From assembly GCA_004525055.1 (NCBI GenBank), contig SPDF01000008.1, positions 1-17,904 of the forward strand: DNA of 17,904 nt. Reading direction: 5' to 3'. The translations under genes were made by a program, and so were the position numbers. This stretch comes from Gemmatimonadales bacterium (lineage in GTDB: Bacteria > Gemmatimonadota > Gemmatimonadetes > Gemmatimonadales > GWC2-71-9). How positions within the stretch are numbered: position 1 is the stretch's first letter; each line of letters begins with the position of its first letter. The notes under the pieces were generated by a model. The model worked only from the letters and a program-made list of their open reading frames with translations, was not told the origin of the DNA and did no database searches. Below, in pieces: positions 1 through 8,278 of the stretch.

Positions 1-1
1 C

Positions 2-136
2 GACATCGCCGAAGGCCAGGCGTTCGGGTTCACGGGCACGCCCGCCTTCCTGATCAACGGCGTGTCACTCGAGGGCGCTCACCCCGTCAACAACTTCGTT
101 CCAATCATCAACCGGCACTTGGCCGCCGCGCGCTAG
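2..136 (+). CDS. DsbA-like thioredoxin-fold protein, C-terminal fragment
   Basis: This is the last 44 codons of a gene that begins before the window. The reading frame opens at base 2 and ends at TAG 134-136. The fragment contains TGTPAFLING, a cis-proline loop typical of DsbA-family disulfide oxidoreductases and related thioredoxin-fold domains, followed by a short helix ending in HLAAAR. The catalytic CxxC would lie upstream and is not visible, so an oxidase, an isomerase or a thioredoxin domain appended to another protein are all possible. The stop overlaps the stop of the convergent pyrE gene in the tetramer CTAG. Family level is fairly secure; exact role is not. Confidence 0.75.
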   Translation, partial: DIAEGQAFGFTGTPAFLINGVSLEGAHPVNNFVPIINRHLAAAR

Positions 137-687
137 AGCAGTCCCAGCTCCGTCGCGGTGGTCAGCACCGCGACTGCGTGGCCGCGTTTCGCCAGCGCGG
201 CACTCCCGCCCTGCTCACGGTCTACGACGGCCAGCACGCCGAGCACTTTGCCTCCCGCTTCTTGCACCGCCGCAATCGCCTGGATGGCGGAGCCACCCGA
301 GGTGATCACATCCTCCACCACGACGACCCCAGCGCCCGCGCGGAAGTTGCCCTCCACCCGGCGCTTGGTCCCGTGGCCCTTCGCCTCCTTGCGGACGCTG
401 AAGGCGTCGAGCACCGGCGGTGCCTCCCGGCTCGCCAGCGCGACCGCGTAGGCGACCGGATCTGCGCCCATGGTGAGCCCCCCCACTGACGTAGGCGCCC
501 ACCCGCGCGCGCGCAGGGCGGCGACGCCGAGTCGTCCGATGAGGTAGAGCCCCTCGGCGGACATGGTGGTCGGGCGGGCGTCGATGTAGTAGGTAGAGTG
601 GGCGCCGGAGGCGAGCGTGAAGTCGCCGTGGCGGATAGAGCGATCGTGGAGGAGCTGCAGGAGTGCCGCGTGCTCGTCCACCGTCAC
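133..687 (-). CDS. pyrE: Orotate phosphoribosyltransferase
   Basis: Cytosolic enzyme of de novo pyrimidine synthesis that joins orotate to PRPP to give OMP. The 184-residue product has FTLASG at 23-28 and YID near 34, both typical of OPRTase. It has the flexible-loop signature RKEAKGHG at 99-106 and the PRPP-binding motif VVVVEDVITSGGSA at 121-134. Length is slightly short of the enterobacterial enzyme but normal for this family. The start ATG overlaps the stop of the upstream kinase gene as ATGA, so translation is probably coupled and both come from one mRNA. The 3' end overlaps the stop of the convergent DsbA-like gene by four bases. No promoter of its own is seen. Confidence 0.95.
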   Translation of the reverse strand: MTVDEHAALLQLLHDRSIRHGDFTLASGAHSTYYIDARPTTMSAEGLYLIGRLGVAALRARGWAPTSVGGLTMGADPVAYAVALASREAPPVLDAFSVRKEAKGHGTKRRVEGNFRAGAGVVVVEDVITSGGSAIQAIAAVQEAGGKVLGVLAVVDREQGGSAALAKRGHAVAVLTTATELGLL

Positions 688-1577
688 TCCTTGCCGAACA
701 GCCCGGAGAGAAACCCCTTCTTCTTTTCCGGCTCGGAGCGGGCTGCGGCGCAGAATCGCGTGGCGAACTCCATGATCGTGGCAGGGCGCCTCGAGAGGTC
801 ACGTTCCAGGCCGGCCATCAGTGCCGCCTCGAGGCCGGGGCTGAACTTGGCGGCCTTGGCCACCTCACTCAGCGGACGGGGTGTCTGGGTCAGGAGCTGC
901 TGGAAGAGCTCCCGCGGCGACTTGCCCGGGAAGGGGAGTTCGCCCGTCAGCAGGTAGTAGGAAATGGTGGCCAGGCTGTAGACGTCCGCCTGCTCGCCCA
1001 CCAGTTCACCGGAGAGGGCCTCCGGGGCCACGTACTGCAGCGTCCCCACGAAAAAGCCGGCGCGGGTGAGCCGCTCCTCCTGGGGGAGTTCCGCGTCACG
1101 GGCAATCCCGAAGTCCAGCAGCTTGGCGGTCTGTGTCGCGGGATCGTACATGATGTTGGCGGGCTTCAGGTCGCGATGGATAATTCCTGCGCGGTGGGCG
1201 GCCGTCAGTGCCGCGCCGACCTGCTCGACAATCTGGGCCACCAGCAAGGGCGCCAGCGGGCCGGACCGGGCAGCGAAGAGCTCGAGGGCCTCGCCTTCCG
1301 CCCACTCCAGCGCCAGGAAGTAGGCGCCGGATTCCTCGCCGTACTCCCAGGTCCGGACGACGTTCGGGTGCACCACGCGCACGCCGAATTCAGCCTCGCG
1401 CAGGAAGCGCTTGACCGCGATGGGGTCCTGCCCGAGCCGTGGGCGGAGCACCTTGATAGCCGTGGGGCCGCGCTCCGGGTGCTCGGCCTTGTAGACCAGG
1501 GCCGTGCCACCTTCGCCGACATGCTTTATTAGGCGGTGGCCAGCTACCGTGCGGCCAATGAGTTCGTCTGGCGTCAT
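684..1577 (-). CDS. Soluble Hanks-type serine/threonine protein kinase
   Basis: The 297-residue protein is almost entirely a eukaryotic-like kinase domain. Visible landmarks are the P-loop GEGGTALVYKA at 21-31 (third glycine replaced by Ala), the catalytic Lys in AIKVL (K42), an alpha-C Glu at about E61, the catalytic loop HRDLKPAN at 134-141, DFG at 155-157 and APE at 184-186. It is an RD-type kinase and looks active. Unlike PknB-type receptors it has no transmembrane segment or extracellular sensor. It ends in a basic, aromatic tail (EKKKGFLSGLFGKE) that could form a short amphipathic membrane-binding helix; that is inference. It is the first gene of a coupled pair with pyrE, overlapping by ATGA. 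Substrate unknown. No clear Shine-Dalgarno sequence precedes the ATG. Confidence 0.93.
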   Translation of the reverse strand: MTPDELIGRTVAGHRLIKHVGEGGTALVYKAEHPERGPTAIKVLRPRLGQDPIAVKRFLREAEFGVRVVHPNVVRTWEYGEESGAYFLALEWAEGEALELFAARSGPLAPLLVAQIVEQVGAALTAAHRAGIIHRDLKPANIMYDPATQTAKLLDFGIARDAELPQEERLTRAGFFVGTLQYVAPEALSGELVGEQADVYSLATISYYLLTGELPFPGKSPRELFQQLLTQTPRPLSEVAKAAKFSPGLEAALMAGLERDLSRRPATIMEFATRFCAAARSEPEKKKGFLSGLFGKE

Positions 1578-1636
1578 GAGAGTGAGGGAAGGTACTCGCC
1601 GCCGGCGAGACCGGCAAGCAGTGGGCTGGCCCGCGC

Positions 1637-1666
1637 TTGACCGTGCTTTAGCGCAGGGGATACCCT
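1637..1666 (+). promoter_or_regulatory. Candidate promoter of GWxTD-polA operon
   Basis: TTGACC at 1637-1642 and TACCCT at 1661-1666 are separated by 18 bases and resemble a sigma-70-type promoter. A start near 1673 would give a leader of about 45 bases to the GTG at 1717. The site lies in the 139-base divergent gap between the kinase and the lipoprotein gene. The -10 match is moderate. Confidence 0.45.
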
Positions 1667-1705
1667 TCGCCTACGCTGCACGCCCTGATTTTCCGCCAGA
1701 TCTCG

Positions 1706-1712
1706 AAGGGGG
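1706..1712 (+). promoter_or_regulatory. Ribosome binding site fixing the GTG start at 1717
   Basis: AAGGGGG lies four bases before GTG 1717. The open frame continues upstream to 1504, but that part is antisense to the kinase and encodes no sensible protein. This RBS and the lipoprotein signal that follows select the GTG. Confidence 0.6.
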
Positions 1713-1716
1713 CCTC

Positions 1717-3057
1717 GTGCTCCGGTTCCGACACAGTCTCCTCCTGCTCCTGTCGCTCACGGCGTGCAGCTCGTGGCAGCGCGTGGGGCACGATACCACG
1801 CCCACCCCCGAAGAGACGCTCACCAGCCTCTTCGACATGCCCGCTGTGTACCGAGGAATGGGGCGCCTGGCAGCGGGGTCCCCGCTCCCCTTCGTCGGCA
1901 CGATGGTGGTGGCGGCGGGACCCGGCGATTCCGTGAAGGCGATTCTCGGCCTCTCGATCGAGAACCGCGCGCTCTCGTTCCGAAAGGAAGGTTCAGGCTT
2001 CCTGGCGCAGTACCGGGTCGAGATGTACCTCGAGTCGCCCGACGCCCCGCCGATTCGTTTCGCGCGAGATCAGGATATCCGTGTCGCCGAGTTTGCGGAG
2101 ACGATGCGTGCCGACGAGAGCGTGCTGTTCCAGCAGCTCTTTCACCTGAAGAGCGGCGCGTATCGCGTCACCGTTTCCGTCCGTGATCCCCTCTCCGGAC
2201 GACAGGCTCAGGCCGAAGCCAACTTCGTGGCCCCGGACTTTCAGGCGGCGTCGTTCAGCGCACCGATCCTCGCCTACCAGGTCACTGGGCGACGCAGCCG
2301 GGATCAGGACCTCGCGGTCGTGCTGAGCCCCCGCGGCACCGTCAGCTACGGCGGCGACACCCTGCTGGCGCTCGTCGAGGGCTACAACTTTTCGACGCCG
2401 ACCGCCATCCCATTCCAGATCGTCGACGATCTGGATAGCGTCATCACCCGAGACACCCTGCGATTCACCGGGGCCCGCGAGGTCGAGTCGCAGGTGATTC
2501 GCATCGTCCCCGACAACCAACCGCTCGGCGAGCTGCGCATTCGAGTCGGCAAGGACTCGGCGGTCCGGCAGACCAGCGCCCTGGTTTCCTTCTCCGGCGC
2601 GTGGATTCTGACCAACTACTCCGATATGGTCGACCTGCTGCGCTATTTCGGGCACGAGGACCAGATCAAGCAGCTCAAGAAGGCGCCCGCCGACGAGCGT
2701 CCGCGTCTCTGGCAAGAATTCTACAAGAACACCGACCCGGTGCCGGCTACGCCGGAAAACGAGGCGCTCGAGCAGTACTTCGGCCGCATGGCGATCGCCA
2801 ACCAACGGTTTACCGACGAAGAAGTCCCCGGCTGGCGCACCGACCGCGGCATGGTCTTCATCACCCTCGGCGATCCGGAGGAGATCTACAACGCCAGCTC
2901 GACGCCGCAGGGCCGGATCATCCGGTGGACCTACACGCAGCTGCGCCTCGAAGTCGTCTTCGAGGACACGGCAAACGTCAGCCGATTTCGGCTGACCTCG
3001 GATTCGCGTTCCGCCTACAACCGGGTCCTGTCGCGGGTGCGCCGGGCAGAGTCGTGA
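1717..3057 (+). CDS. GWxTD domain-containing lipoprotein
   Basis: Starting at GTG, the 446-residue product opens with a short lipoprotein signal: Arg/His n-region, a run of leucines, then the lipobox LTAC with Cys17 as the lipidation site. This predicts a periplasm-facing lipid anchor. The middle is beta-rich and resembles a secreted adhesion-like fold. The C-terminal part carries GWRTD at about 372-376 inside a segment reading VPGWRTDRGMVFITLGDPEE, the signature of the GWxTD domain (TIGR04514), whose function is not established. The domain recurs in Gemmatimonadota, Acidobacteriota and related groups. The stop overlaps the GTG of polA (GTGA), so the two are co-transcribed and probably translationally coupled, though no functional link to replication is known. 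Confidence 0.88.
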   Translation: MLRFRHSLLLLLSLTACSSWQRVGHDTTPTPEETLTSLFDMPAVYRGMGRLAAGSPLPFVGTMVVAAGPGDSVKAILGLSIENRALSFRKEGSGFLAQYRVEMYLESPDAPPIRFARDQDIRVAEFAETMRADESVLFQQLFHLKSGAYRVTVSVRDPLSGRQAQAEANFVAPDFQAASFSAPILAYQVTGRRSRDQDLAVVLSPRGTVSYGGDTLLALVEGYNFSTPTAIPFQIVDDLDSVITRDTLRFTGAREVESQVIRIVPDNQPLGELRIRVGKDSAVRQTSALVSFSGAWILTNYSDMVDLLRYFGHEDQIKQLKKAPADERPRLWQEFYKNTDPVPATPENEALEQYFGRMAIANQRFTDEEVPGWRTDRGMVFITLGDPEEIYNASSTPQGRIIRWTYTQLRLEVVFEDTANVSRFRLTSDSRSAYNRVLSRVRRAES

Positions 3058-5879
3058 CCGTACCCGGCCCCATCGGGGAGGTGCCACGGCTCTTCCTCAT
3101 CGACGGCTTCGCCCTGATCTATCGCGCCTTCTTCGCGATGATCTCCCGGCCCCTGCGCACCGCCAAGGGCGAGAACACCTCCGCCGCCTGGGGCGTGGCC
3201 AATTTCCTTGCCCGACTCCTCGACACACACCAGCCCTCCTATGTGGTGTGGGTGCATGACGCCGGGAACTCCTTCCGCAACGACACGTATCCCGAGTACA
3301 AGTCCACGAGGGAAAAGCTCGACGATGAGTTGCAGGCCGACTTCGACACGGCGGTCGTGCGCATCACCCAGCTGCTCGCCGCCTGGCATGTGCCGCTCGT
3401 GGCCGTCGAGGGATACGAGGCGGACGATGTCATCGGCACGCTCGCGGTGCAGGCCGCCGCGCAGGGTCTCCAGGTGGTGATCGTTTCGGGGGACAAGGAC
3501 TTCTACCAGCTGATCGGCCCCCGTGTCGCGCTCCTCAACCCGGGCCGGGGCGGCCCCGGGGCGGTCGAGGAGGTGTATGTCGACGAATCCAACGCCGCCG
3601 CCCGTCTCGGTGTGCCCCCCGGACAGGTCACCGACTACCTCGCGATGGTCGGCGACAGCTCCGACAACGTGCCGGGCGTCAAGGGCATCGGCGACAAGGG
3701 GGCCCGCAAGCTTCTCGCGGAATACGGGGACCTCGAGACAATTCTCGCACACGCGGCGGACGTCTCGGGCAAGCGCGCCCGCGAGGCCTTGCAGGAGCAT
3801 GCCGACCTCGCCCGCCTCTCCCGCGAATTGGTGACCATCCAGAAGGACGTGCCGACCTCCTTCGACGCGGTGACGATGGCGCGTCAGGAACCGGATCGTG
3901 AGGCGCTCGCGCGCGTGCTCGCCGAACTGGAGTTCTATGGGTTGGCGAGGAGACTGGGGCTCGCCGAAGGCGAGGCGGGGAAGGCGGGAGGCGGGGAAGC
4001 TGAGGCGGGCGACACCTCCCCACTTCCCCGCTTCCCCGGCGATACCCTCGTTGTCACGGTAATCGATGACAGCAGCGCCCTCCCCGCCCTTGCGGCGCGG
4101 CTGCGACAGGCGCCGCTCCTGGCACTCGATACCGAGACCTCCTCGCTCGAGCCGCATGACGCGGAGTTGATCGGCCTTTCACTCGCGGCGAGTGCGACCG
4201 AAGTCTGGTACCTCCCGTTCACCCACCGGCCCCGGCCAGGCGACCTCGCGGCGCCCGCTCCCGTCCGCAATCTCCCGCCCATCACCGATGCCGCCTGCGC
4301 GCCGATCGCCGAATTGCTCCGCGACACCGCCGTGCCGAAGGCCGGCCAGAACATCAAATACGACTGGCAGGTGCTCCGCCGCGCCGGCGTCGAACTGGGC
4401 GGCGTGACCTACGACTCGATGCTCGCCAGTTTCGTCCTTGATCCCGGCCGCCGCTCCCATGCCATCGACGCGTTGAGCCTCGAGCATCTCGGCCGCGGGA
4501 TGCGGAGCTATACCGATCTCACCGGAAAGGGGGCGGCGCAGATTCCCTTCGCGGAGGTCCCGGTGGTGGAGGCCGCGGCGTACTGCGGCGCCGACAGCGC
4601 CACCGTGGTGGCGCTGCACGAGTTTTTCGCGCCGCAGTTGAAGGAAATGGCGCTGGCTCCTCTCCTGGACGACCTGGAAATGCCGCTGGTGGAGGTGCTG
4701 GTGGACATGGAGTGGGCGGGGATCGGCATCGACCACGCGCTCTTCGAACGGCTCTCGCGCGACATGGCGGTCGAGTTGGCACGGCTCGAGGCCGAGATTC
4801 ACACGGCGGCAGGCACGACCTTCAACCTCAATTCACCGAAACAGCTGGGACAGGTGCTCTTCGAGCAACACCAGCTGCCGGTGTTGAAGAAGACACGCAC
4901 CGGCCCTTCCACTGACGCCGACGTACTGGACCAGCTGGCCGCGATGGGGCACGAGATTCCCCGACTGATCCTCGAGTACCGGGAACTGCAGAAGCTGCGC
5001 TCGACCTACGTCGAGGTCCTCCCGGCACGCGTCAACGCCACGACGGGCCGCATTCACACCAGCTTCAACCAGACGGGCGCGGCCACCGGCCGCCTCAGTT
5101 CGTCGGACCCCAACCTCCAGAACATCCCGGTGCGCACCCCGCGTGGCGAGGAGATTCGCGCAGGGTTCATCCCCGCACCAGGGTGCCTCTTCCTCGCGGC
5201 GGATTATTCGCAAATTGAACTCCGGTTGATGGCGCACCTGTCCGGGGACCCCGCCTTTACCACCGCCTTTCGCCAGGGTGACGACATCCATCGGCAGACG
5301 GCAGCCATCATCTTTGGCGTCCCGCTCGCAGAGGTGACGTCCGAGATGCGCGCCCGTGCCAAGACGATCAACTTTGGCACCATCTACGGGCAGGGACCGT
5401 TTGCGCTCTCGAAACAGCTGGGGATTTCGCAGGAGGAGGCGAAGGAGTTCATCGCGCAGTACTTCGAGCGCTTCGCCGGCGTCCGGACTTTTCTCGACCG
5501 GCAGGTGGAGATCGCGCGCGAGCAGGGGTACGTGGAGACGCTCCTTGGCCGTCGTCGCTATATCACCGACATTCGCGACAAGAACTTCAACGTGCGGGCC
5601 TTCGCGGAGCGCACCGCGCAGAACACCCCCTTGCAAGGCTCGGCCGCCGACCTGATCAAGGTGGCTATGCGACGGATCCACGACGCCCTGCGTGAGGGGG
5701 GCTACCGCACACGCATGCTCCTGCAGGTGCACGATGAACTGGTGTTCGAGGCGCCGAAAGACGAGGTCGAGCGGGTGCGGCCACTGGTGAAGGGGCTGAT
5801 GGAGGGGGCGGCCACGCTCTCCGTGCCGCTGCTCGTGGATGTAGGGGTGGGCAAGAACTGGCTCGAGGCGAAGCGGTAG
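3054..5879 (+). CDS. polA: DNA polymerase I
   Basis: The 941-residue enzyme fills gaps and removes RNA primers during replication and repair. The N-terminal 5' nuclease has LIDG (D17), YEADDVIG near 121-128, SGDKDF near 144, and a helix-3-turn region DNVPGVKGIGDKGA near 203. The 3'-5' proofreading domain looks catalytically intact: DTE at 359-361, NIKYD at 433-437 and YCGAD at 510-514. The polymerase domain has motif A DYSQIELR (D717), the O-helix RAKTINFGTIYG (K770) and motif C VHDELVFE (H893, D894). The GTG start overlaps the upstream stop. The frame is open back to 2601, but that stretch lies inside the GWxTD gene. The linker between nuclease and exonuclease domains is encoded by a low-complexity palindromic stretch. 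Confidence 0.97.
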   Translation: MTVPGPIGEVPRLFLIDGFALIYRAFFAMISRPLRTAKGENTSAAWGVANFLARLLDTHQPSYVVWVHDAGNSFRNDTYPEYKSTREKLDDELQADFDTAVVRITQLLAAWHVPLVAVEGYEADDVIGTLAVQAAAQGLQVVIVSGDKDFYQLIGPRVALLNPGRGGPGAVEEVYVDESNAAARLGVPPGQVTDYLAMVGDSSDNVPGVKGIGDKGARKLLAEYGDLETILAHAADVSGKRAREALQEHADLARLSRELVTIQKDVPTSFDAVTMARQEPDREALARVLAELEFYGLARRLGLAEGEAGKAGGGEAEAGDTSPLPRFPGDTLVVTVIDDSSALPALAARLRQAPLLALDTETSSLEPHDAELIGLSLAASATEVWYLPFTHRPRPGDLAAPAPVRNLPPITDAACAPIAELLRDTAVPKAGQNIKYDWQVLRRAGVELGGVTYDSMLASFVLDPGRRSHAIDALSLEHLGRGMRSYTDLTGKGAAQIPFAEVPVVEAAAYCGADSATVVALHEFFAPQLKEMALAPLLDDLEMPLVEVLVDMEWAGIGIDHALFERLSRDMAVELARLEAEIHTAAGTTFNLNSPKQLGQVLFEQHQLPVLKKTRTGPSTDADVLDQLAAMGHEIPRLILEYRELQKLRSTYVEVLPARVNATTGRIHTSFNQTGAATGRLSSSDPNLQNIPVRTPRGEEIRAGFIPAPGCLFLAADYSQIELRLMAHLSGDPAFTTAFRQGDDIHRQTAAIIFGVPLAEVTSEMRARAKTINFGTIYGQGPFALSKQLGISQEEAKEFIAQYFERFAGVRTFLDRQVEIAREQGYVETLLGRRRYITDIRDKNFNVRAFAERTAQNTPLQGSAADLIKVAMRRIHDALREGGYRTRMLLQVHDELVFEAPKDEVERVRPLVKGLMEGAATLSVPLLVDVGVGKNWLEAKR
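3975..4040. repeat. Palindromic low-complexity insert inside polA
   Basis: GCGGGGAAG occurs at 3975-3983 and again at 3991-3999, and its complement CTTCCCCGC occurs at 4023-4031, followed by a further CTTCCCCG at 4031-4038. The result is a roughly 65-base imperfect hairpin built of two units per arm. It falls exactly in the linker between the 5' nuclease and 3'-5' exonuclease domains and is translated in frame as a Gly/Ala/Glu-rich stretch. It resembles an intergenic palindromic repeat that has landed in a tolerant linker. Confidence 0.6.
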
Positions 5880-5889
5880 ACCTCAGGCC

Positions 5890-8151
5890 TCAGTCCTCGG
5901 TCGTTGGCTCCCGCCTCACTCCCGGCCACCAGTTCCAGCGCCCGGCGATGTGCATGAAGGCCGGCACCAGCACCATGCGGATCAGGGTGGCGTCGAGCAG
6001 CACCGCCACGGCCAGGCCGAAGCCGAGAAACTGCACCATCAGCACACGCGCGAAGGCGAACGCGCCGAACACGAAGATCATGATGAGCGCGGCCGAGGTG
6101 ATGACCGACGCCGTGGCGGACAGGCCCTCCATCGTCGCCTCGTCGTTCTTGCCCGTGCGGTCGTACGCCTCCTTGATCCGGCTCAGGAGAAAGACCTCGT
6201 AGTCCATGCTGAGGCCGAAGACGATCGCGAAGACCATGACCGGTACCACGACGTAGATCGCCGAGGTCGGGCCGTCCAGCCCGAACAACCCCGCCCCCCA
6301 GCCATACTGGAAGACCAACACGCTGAGCCCGAACGTGGCGCTCACCGAGAGGCTGTTCATCACGATCGCCTTGATCGGGACCAGTACCGAGCGGAATGCG
6401 ATGGCCAACATGATCGCTGTCACGCCGAGGACCACGCCGATCAGCATCGGAAAGATGTCCAGCAGGTCGTCCTGGAAATCGGTGGCCGCCGCGGTGTACC
6501 CGCCGACAATGATCGTCGCGCCCTTGAGCCCGCGAATCGGCTCCTGGCCAATGACTCGGATATCCCGCACCAAATCCATCGAGGTGGTCAGGCTGGTCGT
6601 GTCGGCCGGGAAGACGTCCACCAGCGCAATGCGTTGGTCGGTCCCGAGGTAGGCGTCGAGAAAGTCCCCCATCTCGGCGCGTGCCGCCGGCAGGTCGCTG
6701 TAGAGGACGGAATATTCCAGGAGGGACGCGCCGCGGCGGGCGGTCATCAGGCTGGTGACCCGACCGACGCGCGGATCCGCCGCCAGCGAATCGGTGAGAT
6801 TGCGGAGGCCGCGGAGGCGAGTCGCGGTGGTGATCGTCTCGCCCTCCGGTAGCTCCACGAGCACACGAATCGGCAGCAGCACGCCGGATGCCCCCATCGC
6901 CGTGAGTGTCTCCGCCCCCCGGCCCGCCTCCGTGGCGCTTGGCCACCAGTGCCGCGAGGGGAGGCCGATCTTGAGGAGGAAGACCGGCGCGGTCAGGAGG
7001 GCGATGGCGAGTCCACCCAGTGTGAGCGCGCGGTAGGGGTGACGGCCCAAGGAGCGCGCCCACCGTTCCCAGATTGTCGGAGCGTGGTACCAGGCGAGTC
7101 GTTTCGCCAGCCAGCGCGGTTCGTCGATCGCGCGTCCGAGAACGGCGAGCAGCGCCGGGAGGAGTGTGACCGAGAGCGTCACGGCCACGGCCACGACAAC
7201 CAGCCCGCTCAACCCGATGCTCCGGGTCTCCACCATCGGCGGAATAAGGAGGGCCGCGAAGCCGACCAGGACCGTCAACCCCGAGGTAATGACGGCGGAG
7301 CCCGCCGTGATGAGCGTCCGGCGCGCCGCCTCGTGGCGTCGGAGGCCCCGTTTCAGTTCCTCACGGAACCGGGTCACGATAAGCAGCGAATAGTCGATCC
7401 CGACGCCCAGCCCGATCATCGTCGTCAAATTCAACACGAAGACCGACATCGGGGTGAAGAGGGCGATGACGCCGATGAGGGCCAGCGCCACGAAGATGGC
7501 CAGGATGCCGACCGCGACCGGGAGCAACGCCGCGACCAGCGCGCCGAATGCCAGCACGAGCACGATCAGCGTGAGCGGGAGGACGCGGACCTCGCTTCGC
7601 TTGCTGTCTTCCGCACTCACGGTGCGAATGTCGAGGTCGAGCGCGGCGCGGCCCGTCACGATGACCCGGTAGTCCGCGGCATCGGGGAACGTGGTCATCG
7701 CGCGGCGGATGGCCGTGCGGGCGGGGATTACATACTCGCCGGCGTCCGCGCCCAGGACACTCAGCGCCGCCAGGATGAGGGTGGTCCTGCCGTCCTTGCT
7801 GATGAAGAGCGAGTCGTGGAGGGTCGGGAAGGAAAGAATGGACCGGACGTAGGGTTCACGGCGCAGCACCGCGATGAGTGAATCGAGCACCGCCGCAGGA
7901 CCGGGTCGGTCGATCGGGCTCGGCGCTTCGAGCGTGATGGCAAAGAACTCGCCGATGGAGCGGCTGAACCGGCCCTGGAGGAGCCGGTCGGCGCGCACCG
8001 CCTCGGTTTCCCGCGTGCTGCCGCCCCGGACATCAAGGCGCGCCGGCGTATGTCGCGCCTGGATCACCGCCACGGTTCCGATGACCACCCAGATTCCGAT
8101 GACCGCCCATCGGTACTTGATGACGGCTCGCGCTAACAACTTCATGAACAC
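5890..8151 (-). CDS. MMPL/RND-superfamily exporter
   Basis: The 753-residue inner-membrane protein has the duplicated MMPL layout. TM1 is at about 15-31, a periplasmic loop runs to about 187, then a helix bundle contains IGLGVGIDYSLLIVTRF at about 245-261. A second periplasmic loop and a second bundle follow, with FGLSMDYEVFLLSRI around D650. The paired Asp residues in the two GxDY/SMDY motifs fit proton-driven transport. Relatives export lipids, hopanoids or hydrophobic small molecules; the substrate cannot be read from sequence, and no membrane-fusion or outer-membrane partner is adjacent. The start is GTG at 8151, with GAGGAG 11 bases upstream; ATG at 8145 is an alternative. The stop lies 10 bases from the convergent polA stop. 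Confidence 0.93.
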   Translation of the reverse strand: MFMKLLARAVIKYRWAVIGIWVVIGTVAVIQARHTPARLDVRGGSTRETEAVRADRLLQGRFSRSIGEFFAITLEAPSPIDRPGPAAVLDSLIAVLRREPYVRSILSFPTLHDSLFISKDGRTTLILAALSVLGADAGEYVIPARTAIRRAMTTFPDAADYRVIVTGRAALDLDIRTVSAEDSKRSEVRVLPLTLIVLVLAFGALVAALLPVAVGILAIFVALALIGVIALFTPMSVFVLNLTTMIGLGVGIDYSLLIVTRFREELKRGLRRHEAARRTLITAGSAVITSGLTVLVGFAALLIPPMVETRSIGLSGLVVVAVAVTLSVTLLPALLAVLGRAIDEPRWLAKRLAWYHAPTIWERWARSLGRHPYRALTLGGLAIALLTAPVFLLKIGLPSRHWWPSATEAGRGAETLTAMGASGVLLPIRVLVELPEGETITTATRLRGLRNLTDSLAADPRVGRVTSLMTARRGASLLEYSVLYSDLPAARAEMGDFLDAYLGTDQRIALVDVFPADTTSLTTSMDLVRDIRVIGQEPIRGLKGATIIVGGYTAAATDFQDDLLDIFPMLIGVVLGVTAIMLAIAFRSVLVPIKAIVMNSLSVSATFGLSVLVFQYGWGAGLFGLDGPTSAIYVVVPVMVFAIVFGLSMDYEVFLLSRIKEAYDRTGKNDEATMEGLSATASVITSAALIMIFVFGAFAFARVLMVQFLGFGLAVAVLLDATLIRMVLVPAFMHIAGRWNWWPGVRREPTTED

Positions 8152-8278
8152 TCGGTGGTCTTCTCCTCGTCAGCGGGGCCGTGGGAGGGGGCCCGACTCA
8201 GCCAATGTTAGGGGCGGCGTGCCCCGCCCGCTACCGGGTGTGGCGGTGATTCCGTCCACCAGCCCATATTCCACTCTC

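Noticed and set aside
1504..1716. N-terminal extension of the GWxTD frame
   Set aside because: It is antisense to the kinase and would bury the lipoprotein signal. AAGGGGG and GTG 1717 fit better.
2601..3053. Upstream extension of the polA frame
   Set aside because: It lies wholly inside the GWxTD gene and encodes no domain. Pol I proteins begin near the LIDG motif, as from GTG 3054.
3015..4157. Minus-strand open frame (380 codons) opposite polA
   Set aside because: The plus strand is unmistakably polA; the antisense product has no recognisable features and an Arg/Gly/His-rich composition.
8212..8230. GC-rich inverted repeat (GGGGC/GCCCC) in the MMPL-protease divergent gap
   Set aside because: It is short, with alternative pairings and no attached promoter; expected by chance in such GC-rich DNA.
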